From positions 1,199 through 41,785 of the forward strand of contig JAFEDY010000033.1 in the NCBI GenBank assembly GCA_018241405.1: a stretch of DNA of 40,587 nt, in the 5' to 3' direction. The notes beneath the pieces are model-generated. The model saw nothing but the letters and a program-made list of their open reading frames with translations, was not told where the DNA came from and ran no database searches. This stretch comes from Pseudomonadota bacterium. GTDB lineage: Bacteria; Pseudomonadota; Gammaproteobacteria; Burkholderiales; Burkholderiaceae_C. How positions within the stretch are numbered: position 1 is the first letter of the stretch; every line of letters begins with the position of its first letter. Below, one piece after another: positions 25,275-32,438 of the stretch. The position numbers were made by a program, and so were the translations under genes.

Positions 25275-26869
25275 CGGGGGCTCTCCTCGGATACATGTGG
25301 TGTGGCGCCTTGGCAGTGCTGGCGCAGGGCCTGCAGCGCGGCGGCAAGTGCGGGCTCATCGCCCCTGTCGGTCCAGGCCACGCGCCAGCCGTCCTGCGGC
25401 ACGGACAGACGCAGGTGGGGCTCGCGCGCGCCCGTCAGGCGCTGGGCCGTCCAGCGCTGGCCCAGGCGGAAGGCGCAGCCGCCCTCGCGGCAGCCGTTGA
25501 CCAGCACGGCGTCGGCGCCGGCGCGCAGCGCGTATTCAATGAACGAAGGCGGCAGGGCGCCGGCGCAGACCAGCCTGAGGTGCAGCACATCGGGCGCGTC
25601 CAATCGGCCTTGCGTACCCTGGTCGCAGCCAAGGACCACCAGGCGCCTGGGTCCAGTCATGGCATGCAGGCCATCCACCAGCTGGCGGCGCAGCGCATGC
25701 ACGGGCCATTGCGGCATGTCGATGCCGGTCACCAGCTGCTCGGCGCTGCGAAACGGGGTGGACGAGGGGCAGGCGCCGGCGCAGATGCCGCAGCTGGCGC
25801 ACAGGTCGGCGCGCACCTGCGCCAGGCGCATGTGTGGCTTGCCGTTGGTGTGGGCCACCATGGTGATGGCCGAATAGGGGCAGTCGTCAAAGCAGCGCGC
25901 GCAGCCGCTGCAATGCGCGGGATAGACCATGGCCACCGGTTGGCGTGGCGCCGTTGGCAAAAACGGCGGCAGCGCCAGCAGCACGAAGGCCAGGCCCAGC
26001 AGCACCCAGACGGTGCTGGCGGAGGTGGCATCCATCAGCGGGTGGATGAACAGCAGCCACCAGTCCAGCGCCAGCGTGGTGGGCAGGCTGGTCAGGTCTG
26101 CCGGGCCCTGGCTGCGCACCGGCAGCGCCAGCGCCAGTACCAGCAGCGTGGCCAGCGTGCCCCATGCCAGGGGACGGGCCGGAAACACCTTGGCCAGGCT
26201 GATGCGCTGGATGTGAAACCACAGGCCGAACACCAGCAGCAGCGGGATGCCGATGTGGATGAAGAGGAACAGGGTGAGCAGCCGGTCGCTCAGGCTGGCA
26301 TCGCCCAGGAAGTTGCGCGACAGGGGCACCGCAAGAATCGGCAGGGCATCCAGCCACTCGGCCGTGGCCAGCACCGAGTACTGGCCCAGGCGATCCCAGT
26401 TGAGCCAGAAGCCGCCCACGGCGCTGACGAAGGCCAGGCCCACGAGCGGCACGCCCGTCCACCAGATCACGCGGCGCCAATGCCGGTAACGCCCCAGCAG
26501 CCATTCGCGCAGGATGTGCAGCCCCATCACGAGCACGAAGGCATCGGCCGCGTAGCGGTGCAGGCCGCGCAGCGCCGTGCCCAGCATCCAGGGCGCTTCG
26601 GCCAGCGCGTCAATCGAGGCGTAGGCGCCGGCGGCCGAGGTGTCCAGCACAATGAACAGCACGCTGCCGCTGGCGATCAGCAGCCACAGCAGCAGAAAGC
26701 CCAGTGCGCCCAGCTGCTTGAGCGGGTTGGCGGCCGGGCCAAAGGCCGCGTCCAGGCCATGCTCCAGCGCGCGATAGGCGCCGGCAAGGCCTGGCAGCGG
26801 CGGGGGCGATGTGCTGGGCCCTGCGGGGAGGCGGGCGGTACCTGGCAGGGACATGGCTGCGGTGCGCAT
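25271..26869 (-). CDS. Cytochrome b - double [4Fe-4S] - MvhD/FlpD-like fusion
   Basis: The ATG at 26869 overlaps the SCO stop as TGATG and gives 532 residues. Residues 30-230 form a cytochrome b core with His104/His118 and His205/His219, both pairs 14 apart. LDWWLL (268-273) matches LDWFYL of the sister protein. Two ferredoxin-type clusters follow: Cys320, 323, 326, 330 and Cys357, 360, 363, 367. The C-terminus (~405-515) resembles MvhD/FlpD, the [2Fe-2S] electron-transfer subunit of hydrogenase/heterodisulfide reductase systems, with Cys415, Cys435, GADAVLVNGC (Cys460) and EGGC (Cys465). In MvhD the first motif has two Cys; here only one remains. The cytoplasmic electron partner is unknown. 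The gene sits mid-operon, coupled on both sides. Confidence 0.9.
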   Translation of the reverse strand: MRTAAMSLPGTARLPAGPSTSPPPLPGLAGAYRALEHGLDAAFGPAANPLKQLGALGFLLLWLLIASGSVLFIVLDTSAAGAYASIDALAEAPWMLGTALRGLHRYAADAFVLVMGLHILREWLLGRYRHWRRVIWWTGVPLVGLAFVSAVGGFWLNWDRLGQYSVLATAEWLDALPILAVPLSRNFLGDASLSDRLLTLFLFIHIGIPLLLVFGLWFHIQRISLAKVFPARPLAWGTLATLLVLALALPVRSQGPADLTSLPTTLALDWWLLFIHPLMDATSASTVWVLLGLAFVLLALPPFLPTAPRQPVAMVYPAHCSGCARCFDDCPYSAITMVAHTNGKPHMRLAQVRADLCASCGICAGACPSSTPFRSAEQLVTGIDMPQWPVHALRRQLVDGLHAMTGPRRLVVLGCDQGTQGRLDAPDVLHLRLVCAGALPPSFIEYALRAGADAVLVNGCREGGCAFRLGQRWTAQRLTGAREPHLRLSVPQDGWRVAWTDRGDEPALAAALQALRQHCQGATPHVSEESPR

Positions 26870-27723
26870 CAGGCGTTGCGCACCCCTCCCTTGCCGCGCG
26901 CGGCCTTGCGGCCGGAGCGCCATTCATTGATGAAGAACACCAGCATCACGATGAAGAAGGTGACCCCGCCGGCGATCTGGATCGGCAGGCTGTAGTCCAC
27001 CTTGTAGGCGCCGGTCTTGGGGTCGTAGACGGTGCACAGGATGCGCACCCGGTCGAACAGTTGGTCGACCAGTGCATTCGTCTCGACGGGCGTGCCCGAC
27101 AGGAGCATCTTCAGCGGCTCCCCCAGCTCCGCCGGTGCCAGGACGTCGCCATAAATCTGGCGCACGATGCGTCCCTCGGCGTCGAGGATGGAGACCTGCA
27201 GCACATGGTCGAAACCGGCGGGCGTGGCCTGGAAGACAAAGCCGAAGTCCTGCGCCAGCGCCGGCACGATGGCGCCGGGCGGGCTCAGGAACTCCCAGTT
27301 GGGCTGGCGTATGCCGTACTGCGCGGCAAAGGCCTTGAGCGCCTGCGGCGAGTCGGCCGGCTGGTTGAAGCCTATGCTGACCACGTTGAACTGATTGGGC
27401 CCCACGCTTTTCTGCAGGCCCTCCACGGTCTCCTGCAGCGAGCGCGTGGTGGTGGGGCAGACCTGGAAGCACCCGGTGTAGATAAAGCTCACCAGCAGCG
27501 GCTTGCCGCGATAGGAGGCGAGCGAGACGGGCTGGCCCTCGCGGTTCAGAAGAATGTGATCACCAACCTTGCGGCCCAGAGCGGCCTGGCTGGTGCGCAG
27601 CGCCGCCTCGCGATCCAGGCCCAGGTCGGCATGGTCGCTGCTGGCGGCCATGGCCGGCAGCCCCAGCACCAGGGCGCATGCAGCGACTCCTTGTTGCAGG
27701 CGTGGCAGCAGCGACCAGACCAT
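26869..27723 (-). CDS. SCO1/SenC copper chaperone with extra C-terminal membrane helix
   Basis: The ATG at 27723 has GGAGG 8 nt upstream and gives 284 residues; a GTG at 27732 is too close to that site. A signal peptide ends near AMAA. The copper-binding thioredoxin fold has Cys85/Cys89 in YTGCFQVCPTTT and His173 in FDHVLQV. It is longer than the usual ~200 residues because of an extra C-terminal helix (about 245-265, IQIAGGVTFFIVMLVFFI) and a basic tail. SCO proteins deliver copper to CuA, matching the CuA subunit II in this operon. It follows the heme O synthase gene by about 17 nt and couples to the next gene. Confidence 0.92.
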   Translation of the reverse strand: MVWSLLPRLQQGVAACALVLGLPAMAASSDHADLGLDREAALRTSQAALGRKVGDHILLNREGQPVSLASYRGKPLLVSFIYTGCFQVCPTTTRSLQETVEGLQKSVGPNQFNVVSIGFNQPADSPQALKAFAAQYGIRQPNWEFLSPPGAIVPALAQDFGFVFQATPAGFDHVLQVSILDAEGRIVRQIYGDVLAPAELGEPLKMLLSGTPVETNALVDQLFDRVRILCTVYDPKTGAYKVDYSLPIQIAGGVTFFIVMLVFFINEWRSGRKAARGKGGVRNA

Positions 27724-27740
27724 GGCGGACACCTCCCGTG

Positions 27741-28643
27741 TCAGCGCAGCGCGGCATCCAGGCAGGCGGCTACCAGCAGGACACTCAGTTGCACCAGCGA
27801 GGCGAAGAACGAACCCATGGCGGCGGCGCAGTCGTCGGGATTACGCGCCAGCTGCCAGGATTTGCGCACGAAGTGCAGGCCGCCGGCGAGCGCGCCCAGG
27901 CCGTACACCGGCCCGGCGCCGTAGGCCAGGGGCGCGAGCGAGGCCAGGAACAGCAGCACGGTGCAGAGCAGCACGCTGCGCGCCGCACGCTCGGGCCCCA
28001 CGACCACGGGCAGCATGGGCACGCCCGCCTGGGCATAGTCGGCGCGGTTGGCGATGGCCAGGCTCCAGAAATGCGGCGGCGTCCATAAAAACAGCACCAG
28101 CGCCAGCAGCCAGGGCAGGGGGCCGAGCCCGGGGTTGACCGCGGCCGCGCCGGCGAGCACGGCAAAGCTGCCCGCCAGGCCGCCGATGACGATGTTCATG
28201 GCCGTGCGGCGCTTGAGCCACAGGGTGTAGACCACGCCGTAGAAGAAGGCGCCCAGGAACACATGCAGCGCGGCCGCGCCGTTGAGCACCAGCCAGGCCG
28301 CCGCCACCGCCGCCGCCAGCAGCGCCGCCATCAGCACCAGCCAGGCCGGGTGATGCGGCAGGGCGCCCGTGGCGAAGGCGCGCCGGCTGGTGCGCTTCAT
28401 CAGGCGGTCGCTCTCGTATTCGACATACTGGTTGAAGGCGCCGGCGCTGGCCGAGGCCGCCAGCACCGACAGCGCCAGCACCAGCGTCTGCACCAGGCTG
28501 GGCGCGGGCCCCGGCGTGACCGCCATGCCCACGAGCGCCGTGATCATGATCAGCGAGCCGATGCGCAGCTTGAACAGCGAGATGACGTCGCGCGCCACCC
28601 GCGCGGCGCTGCGCGTGGCCGGGGCTAGCGTAGTGGTGTGCAT
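27741..28643 (-). CDS. cyoE: Heme O synthase (protoheme IX farnesyltransferase)
   Basis: A 300-residue UbiA-family prenyltransferase with about eight or nine helices. The signature is NQYVEYESDRLMKRTSRR (71-88), with the Asp/Arg/Lys residues that bind farnesyl diphosphate. It converts heme b to heme o. A heme A synthase is encoded divergently at 31298, so heme a is also possible. It lies 16 nt after subunit I. Confidence 0.95.
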   Translation of the reverse strand: MHTTTLAPATRSAARVARDVISLFKLRIGSLIMITALVGMAVTPGPAPSLVQTLVLALSVLAASASAGAFNQYVEYESDRLMKRTSRRAFATGALPHHPAWLVLMAALLAAAVAAAWLVLNGAAALHVFLGAFFYGVVYTLWLKRRTAMNIVIGGLAGSFAVLAGAAAVNPGLGPLPWLLALVLFLWTPPHFWSLAIANRADYAQAGVPMLPVVVGPERAARSVLLCTVLLFLASLAPLAYGAGPVYGLGALAGGLHFVRKSWQLARNPDDCAAAMGSFFASLVQLSVLLVAACLDAALR

Positions 28644-28659
28644 GGCGCCGCGCTCCGTA

Positions 28660-30360
28660 TCAGCTCAGGGTCCACAGCTGGCCCAGGTACTTCCAGTTGA
28701 CGAAGTAGTACAGCACGAAGGCCACCAGGAAGACCATGGCCAGCACGAAGGTGCCGGGGGCCACGAAGCCGGCCGAGCCATAGGTCTGCGCCGCCGCCGT
28801 GGGCGCCGCGCGCGAGACCGGCGTGAACCGCGGGCTGGGCGTGCCGGCGTCCAGGCGCTTGCCCCACAGCAGCGAGCCCACGGTGACGTAGATGTAGATC
28901 ACGCCGCCGGCGATGGCCGCCACGCCGCCGATGCCGACCAGGCCCATCATCAGGTAGGCCGCACCCGGCCACTCGTAGGCCAGGGCGTTGCCGCTGAAGG
29001 CCATGTCCCAGTGGCGGCGCGACACACCCAGCGTACCCGCGCCCATCATGACCAGGCAGAAGAAGTACATCGAGAAGCCGAACAGATAGGGCTGCAGCCG
29101 GGCCAGGCCGGGGGCGATCATCTCGCGCCGGAACAGGCTGGGGATCAGGAAGTAGGTCAGCGCCATGAAGGTCAGCGTGGTGCCGACGACCACCGTGGCG
29201 TGGAAATGCCCGGGCACGTAGATGGTGTTGTGGATCAGCAGGTTGAGCTGCTCGGTACCCATCATCACGCCGGTGATGCCGCCCAGGAAGCCAAAGCCCA
29301 CCAGCGCGATGAACACGCCGGAGAAGGTCGGGTTGCTCCACGGCGCCTTGCGCAGCCATTCGAACAGGCCCTTGTTGTAGCCACGGGCGCGCTGGGCCAC
29401 TTCCATGGCGCCGGGAATGGACAGGGCGTGGATCATGGAGCCGAGCACGGCAAAGTACATGAAGTAGCTGGTGTTGACGATCTTCCACTCGGTGCTGACG
29501 CCGGGGTCGGCCAGGATGTGGTGGGCGCTGGCCAGCTGCAGGAACAGGATGTACAGCAGGAAGGCGCCACGGCTGACGCGCTCGGACATGGGCTTGGCGT
29601 TGAAGGCAATGGCAGCCACGGCGTACCAGATGGAGATGTGCGCTGCCACGTTGATCTGCTGCGACGAGTGGCCGAAGGCCCACCAGACCACGCGGTAGAC
29701 CAGCGGATCGACGCTCTTGAGCAGGCCGATGGACACCAGGAAGGTAGGCACCAGGATGAAGGCGCCCGACAGGATGGTGAACACCGCGATGATGGCCGCC
29801 GTCATGGCGCCGAAGGTGACCAGGGGGATGGAGCCCTCGTAGGTCTTGTCGCGCCGGGCCACGACCAGCGTGCCGAAGAACACGCCGCAGGCGACCAGTG
29901 CGCCCACCGCGAACAGGATCAGACTCAGGTAGAACGACCAGTGCGCCATCATCGGCACATAGGAGGTCATCATCACGCTGGACTCGCCCTGGAACACGGT
30001 GATGTTGTTCCACACCGCGCCCACCAGCATCAGCACAAAGCCCACCCAGGCGATCTTGGGCGTGGCGATGCGGCAGCGCAGCAGCGTGGATGAGGCGAAG
30101 TACAGCACGGCGACCTCGAAAAAGATGATCCAGAAGATCAGCATGTCGATGCCGTGGGCCGTGAGCACCATGTAGAAGGTGTCGGCGGGCAGCCAGTGCA
30201 CGGCGGGCCAGCGGGTGAGCACGACGCCGATGGCCAGCAGGCCGCCGACGAGCAGTGCCACCACGGCCATGAAGGCGTGTGCCTGGATGAGCTTCTCGGC
30301 CTGGGCCTCGAATTGCAGGCCCGTGCGTGGGCAGGTTCGGTAAGTGGTAGTGACAGCCAT
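28660..30360 (-). CDS. Heme-copper oxidoreductase subunit I, B-type, lacking the active-site tyrosine
   Basis: A 566-residue membrane subunit; ATG at 30360 with GGAG 7 nt upstream. Six of the seven hallmark ligand residues are plain: His69 (low-spin heme), His231 (CuB), His280-His281 (CuB, in SAHHILADPG) and His385/His387 (GHFHATVVVG, high- and low-spin heme). The ADPG and GHFHATVVVG blocks resemble B-type (ba3-like) enzymes. In O2-reducing A- and B-type enzymes a Tyr four residues after the first CuB His is cross-linked to it (GHPxxY). Here the sequence is GHSSQQIN, so Gln235 replaces Tyr. No Tyr stands six residues before HH as in cbb3 enzymes (Leu274). NO reductases of this superfamily also lack it, so NO reduction is a serious option. 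The tail has one or two extra helices. Confidence 0.93.
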   Translation of the reverse strand: MAVTTTYRTCPRTGLQFEAQAEKLIQAHAFMAVVALLVGGLLAIGVVLTRWPAVHWLPADTFYMVLTAHGIDMLIFWIIFFEVAVLYFASSTLLRCRIATPKIAWVGFVLMLVGAVWNNITVFQGESSVMMTSYVPMMAHWSFYLSLILFAVGALVACGVFFGTLVVARRDKTYEGSIPLVTFGAMTAAIIAVFTILSGAFILVPTFLVSIGLLKSVDPLVYRVVWWAFGHSSQQINVAAHISIWYAVAAIAFNAKPMSERVSRGAFLLYILFLQLASAHHILADPGVSTEWKIVNTSYFMYFAVLGSMIHALSIPGAMEVAQRARGYNKGLFEWLRKAPWSNPTFSGVFIALVGFGFLGGITGVMMGTEQLNLLIHNTIYVPGHFHATVVVGTTLTFMALTYFLIPSLFRREMIAPGLARLQPYLFGFSMYFFCLVMMGAGTLGVSRRHWDMAFSGNALAYEWPGAAYLMMGLVGIGGVAAIAGGVIYIYVTVGSLLWGKRLDAGTPSPRFTPVSRAAPTAAAQTYGSAGFVAPGTFVLAMVFLVAFVLYYFVNWKYLGQLWTLS

Positions 30361-30376
30361 GAGAGTCTCCCTCTGC

Positions 30377-30916
30377 TTACTTCACGTAGATGCGGCCGAG
30401 CATCTCGTGGTGGCCAATGCCGCAGTATTCGTTGCAGATGACGGAAAAGGTGCCCGATTCATTGGGCGTGACCTTGATCACATGCTCGTAGCCCGGCACG
30501 ACCTGGATGTTGATGTTGGTCGGCTGCAGGGAGAAGCCATGGTTGTAGTCCATGGAGGTCAGGTGCAGCTTGTAGGTCTTACCCTTTTCCAGCTCCAGAA
30601 TCGGCCACCAGTTCCACAGGCGGCCGATCATGTAGACGTCGGCACCCTCGGGTGGGGCCACCACGGGAACCTTCTGCTCGGTCTCCGTGCGCACCGTCCA
30701 TTTGTCGACGGCAGCCTGTGTCTGGGCGGTGAATTTTTCCGGGGTGGTCTTGTAGGTTTCGGTGGCCAGGTTCTGTTTGCCGTAGACATGCCAGAACACC
30801 ATCATGAAAAACATGACCATGCACCAGATGAAACAAATGGCGATCCAGAGACCTTCCACGCGGTCGAGTGGATGCTTCCACCACAGCCGCTCCGATGGGG
30901 GCAGTATTGCGCTCAT
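30377..30916 (-). CDS. Heme-copper oxidoreductase subunit II with CuA site
   Basis: A 179-residue subunit; AAGGAG precedes the ATG at 30916. One transmembrane helix (about 22-44) anchors a periplasmic cupredoxin domain. The CuA ligands are visible: His126 (YNHGF), then Cys161, Glu163, Cys165, His169 and Met172 in CNEYCGIGHHEM. It would accept electrons from a periplasmic cytochrome c or cupredoxin and pass them to subunit I. No cytochrome c domain is fused, and none is encoded in this operon. It lies 16 nt before subunit I. Confidence 0.94.
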   Translation of the reverse strand: MSAILPPSERLWWKHPLDRVEGLWIAICFIWCMVMFFMMVFWHVYGKQNLATETYKTTPEKFTAQTQAAVDKWTVRTETEQKVPVVAPPEGADVYMIGRLWNWWPILELEKGKTYKLHLTSMDYNHGFSLQPTNINIQVVPGYEHVIKVTPNESGTFSVICNEYCGIGHHEMLGRIYVK

Positions 30917-30928
30917 GGTGTAGCTCCT

Positions 30929-31081
30929 TTACTTGGCCAATGGGATGGTCAAGATGTCGATCACGCCCCACAGGTTGTAGATCACCATGGGAATCATCAC
31001 GCCCAAAAACAGCAGCAAAAACGGGCTGTCCAGCAGTTGCTGTATGAGCGGAACCTTTTCGTCCTCGTCGTCGTGGTGCAT
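30929..31081 (-). CDS. Small one-helix subunit of the respiratory complex
   Basis: The ATG at 31081 has AAGGAG about 6 nt upstream and gives 50 residues; a longer frame starts at 31114 without such a site. The N-terminus is acidic (HHDDEDEK), followed by one helix (about 22-45, LLLFLGVMIPMVIYNLWGVIDI). It is the first gene of the operon, 12 nt before subunit II. B-type oxidases such as Thermus ba3 have a one-helix subunit IIa, and this may be its counterpart; that is inferred from size and position only. Confidence 0.75.
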   Translation of the reverse strand: MHHDDEDEKVPLIQQLLDSPFLLLFLGVMIPMVIYNLWGVIDILTIPLAK

Positions 31082-31110
31082 TGTTTTCTCCTTGGCACGC
31101 TTCTCGGTCA

Positions 31111-31123
31111 TCAAGATTCTTGA
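31111..31123. promoter_or_regulatory. Perfect palindrome upstream of the respiratory operon
   Basis: TCAAGA-T-TCTTGA, 30 nt upstream of the first ATG of the operon. It resembles an operator for a dimeric regulator. The half-sites face the wrong way for FNR/Anr/Dnr (TTGAT-N4-ATCAA). I could not identify a -10/-35 pair around it with confidence. Confidence 0.4.
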
Positions 31124-31177
31124 CTTTTGCCCTCGGTTAAAACCTGCGCTAGGTCAACTCTTTGGTGCGCTGGCTCT

Positions 31178-31207
31178 TGGGTAAACCCTGTTTTTTGTAT
31201 AAAAAAC
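31178..31207. promoter_or_regulatory. Inverted repeats and possible ctaA promoter in the divergent region
   Basis: GTTTTTT-GTAT-AAAAAAC (31190-31207) is a 7-bp inverted repeat. It holds a plus-strand TATAAA (31198-31203) with a weak TTGGGT 15 bp upstream. GGGT-AA-ACCC (31178-31187) lies next to it. These are the only AT-rich blocks in the 216-bp divergent region 31082-31297, so the regulatory centre is probably here. Confidence 0.35.
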
Positions 31208-31297
31208 ACGTTTGCAACGACATTGCAGCGGCGCCTTCGCCTTGACCTGCCTCAGCTCCGGGGAAACTGGCGCTCTGACCACCCTCCCTTCCTCAGC

Positions 31298-32257
31298 ATG
31301 TACCTTCCTGTTTCACACGCACGCAGACGCCATGTGCTGCAGCGCATGGCCTGGCTGTGCGCGGCCCTGGTGCTGGTGATCGTCGGCCTGAGCGCCTTCA
31401 TTCGCTTGTCCCAGTCGGGGCTGGGGTGCGAACCCGGGCCGCAATGCCGGGCCGGCTCGGTGCAGGCGGTGGGCGACGCTGGGCAGGAGCCGCGCGCCGG
31501 CGTGCCTGCGGCGCGCCTGGGCCACAGGGTGGTGGCGTCCGCCACCCTGTTGCTGGTGCTGGCGATGACCGGGCTGGCACTGGCCTCGGGGGCGGCCCTA
31601 CGGAGCGAGGCGCGCCTGGCGCTGGCACTGCTCGGGTTGGCGTTGTTCCTGGCGGTGCTGGGGCGCTGGGGCGGGCAGTCACGCCTGCCCGCCGTCACGC
31701 TGGGCAACCTGCTGGGGGGCTTTGCCATGTTCGCGCTCAGCGTGCGCCTGGCCCTGACGGCAGGCCGCACAGGCGCGACCGATGTGCAAGGCGCGCCGAC
31801 GCCATGGCTGGGCGTGGCGACGGCCCTGGCCTGGGTACAGGTGGCGCTGGGCGGCCTGGTCAGCGCCGGCCAGGCCGGGCTGAGCTGCCCGGCCCTGGGC
31901 GCATGCGACTGGCGCACCGGATCGTGGCAGGCGCTCAACCCCTGGGCGCTGCCCGCTGCTGACCTGCTGCCCACGCATGCTGCGGGAAGCGTCGTGCATT
32001 TGCTGCATCGCTGGTCGGGCCTGGCGCTGGCCCTGGTGCTGGCGCGACTGGCCTGGCAGGCCTGGCGCCAGGGGCGGCGCGCCGTGGCCGCCTGGCTGTT
32101 CGCGCTGCCGCTGCTGCTGGTGGCGCTTGGCCTGGCGCAGGTCTGGCTGCAACTGCCGCTGGCCCTGGTGCTGGCGCACAACGCCGCGTCTGCGTTGCTG
32201 CTGGCGGTATTGCTCGGAATGGGGCGGCTGCAGCCGGGGTTAGCCGGACTACGGTAA
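31298..32257 (+). CDS. ctaA: Heme A synthase (COX15/CtaA family)
   Basis: The ATG at 31298 gives 319 residues; the frame is open back to 31127 but that part is not family-like. About eight helices are visible. Two Cys pairs sit in the extracytoplasmic loops of each half: Cys44/Cys50 (LGCEPGPQC) and Cys197/Cys203 (LSCPALGAC). Heme-ligand candidates are His76 (LGHR), His234/His237 (HLLHRW) and His294 (AHNAAS). Where B. subtilis CtaA has a second N-half His, this protein has TLGNLLGGF without His, so that ligand may be missing or moved. The enzyme converts heme o to heme a. It is divergent from the operon carrying cyoE and likely serves the same complex. No clear Shine-Dalgarno site. Confidence 0.87.
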   Translation: MYLPVSHARRRHVLQRMAWLCAALVLVIVGLSAFIRLSQSGLGCEPGPQCRAGSVQAVGDAGQEPRAGVPAARLGHRVVASATLLLVLAMTGLALASGAALRSEARLALALLGLALFLAVLGRWGGQSRLPAVTLGNLLGGFAMFALSVRLALTAGRTGATDVQGAPTPWLGVATALAWVQVALGGLVSAGQAGLSCPALGACDWRTGSWQALNPWALPAADLLPTHAAGSVVHLLHRWSGLALALVLARLAWQAWRQGRRAVAAWLFALPLLLVALGLAQVWLQLPLALVLAHNAASALLLAVLLGMGRLQPGLAGLR

Positions 32258-32261
32258 GCGC

Positions 32262-32336
32262 TGGTCCCTCCGACAGGAATCGAACCTGTATCTAGCGCTT
32301 AGGAGGCGCTCGTTCTATCCATTGAACTACGGAGAG
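32262..32336 (-). tRNA. tRNA-Arg (anticodon CCT)
   Basis: A 75-nt cloverleaf including encoded CCA. The acceptor arm CTCTCCG pairs with CGGAGGG with one G-U. The D-arm is GTTC/GAAC, the anticodon stem AGCGC/GCGCT with loop CTCCTAA (anticodon CCT, reads AGG), and the T-arm ACAGG-TTCGATT-CCTGT. It lies between ctaA and tamB. Confidence 0.93.
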
Positions 32337-32380
32337 GGAGGCAGGATTGTAAGGGCCTGGTGGCCTCCGTCTTTTGCAAG

Positions 32381-32438
32381 CAAATTAATAGCTGTCAGCG
32401 CTTGCCGAATAAGCGCTACAGGCCGATCTGGCTTGAAT
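32381..32438 (+). repeat. Dispersed intergenic repeat, copy 2 (after tamB)
   Basis: It shares the ordered blocks ATAGCTG, GCGCTTG, GCGCTA, AGGC, TGGCTTGAA with 10780-10843. This copy keeps a perfect 7-bp hairpin, AGCGCTT / AAGCGCT (32397-32403, 32411-32417). It abuts the tamB stop codon and might end that transcript, although no T-run follows. Confidence 0.7.

Larger units (their letters stand above)
21393..31081 (-). other. Nine-gene respiratory operon
   Basis: Order from the promoter: small helix subunit, CuA subunit II, Tyr-less subunit I, cyoE, SCO, cytochrome b-4Fe4S-MvhD, anchored periplasmic protein, divergent subunit I, cytochrome b-Fd-reductase. All gaps are 20 nt or less, and four adjacent genes overlap by ATGA or TGATG. 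No Rieske protein, cytochrome c1, subunit III or cytochrome c gene is included. The genes therefore appear to be made in step for one complex or one pathway. Confidence 0.8.

Noticed and set aside
21393..26869. A standard cytochrome bc1 complex
   Set aside because: There is no Rieske protein, no cytochrome c1, and only the N-terminal b core plus two helices in each protein, each fused to different redox domains.
31111..31123. FNR/Anr/Dnr box
   Set aside because: The half-sites are inverted relative to TTGAT-N4-ATCAA (the order is TCAAG then TTGA), so it was kept only as an unidentified palindrome.
31081..31128. Sigma-54 promoter (TGGCAC...TTGCA) for NorR-type control of the respiratory operon
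   Set aside because: A TGGCAC exists at 31094 on the plus strand only, without TTGCA at the right spacing and facing away from the operon.
32262..32438. tRNA-associated integration site (att) beside tRNA-Arg
   Set aside because: No integrase, no duplicated tRNA 3' end and only housekeeping genes on both sides; the neighbouring sequence is the small dispersed repeat.
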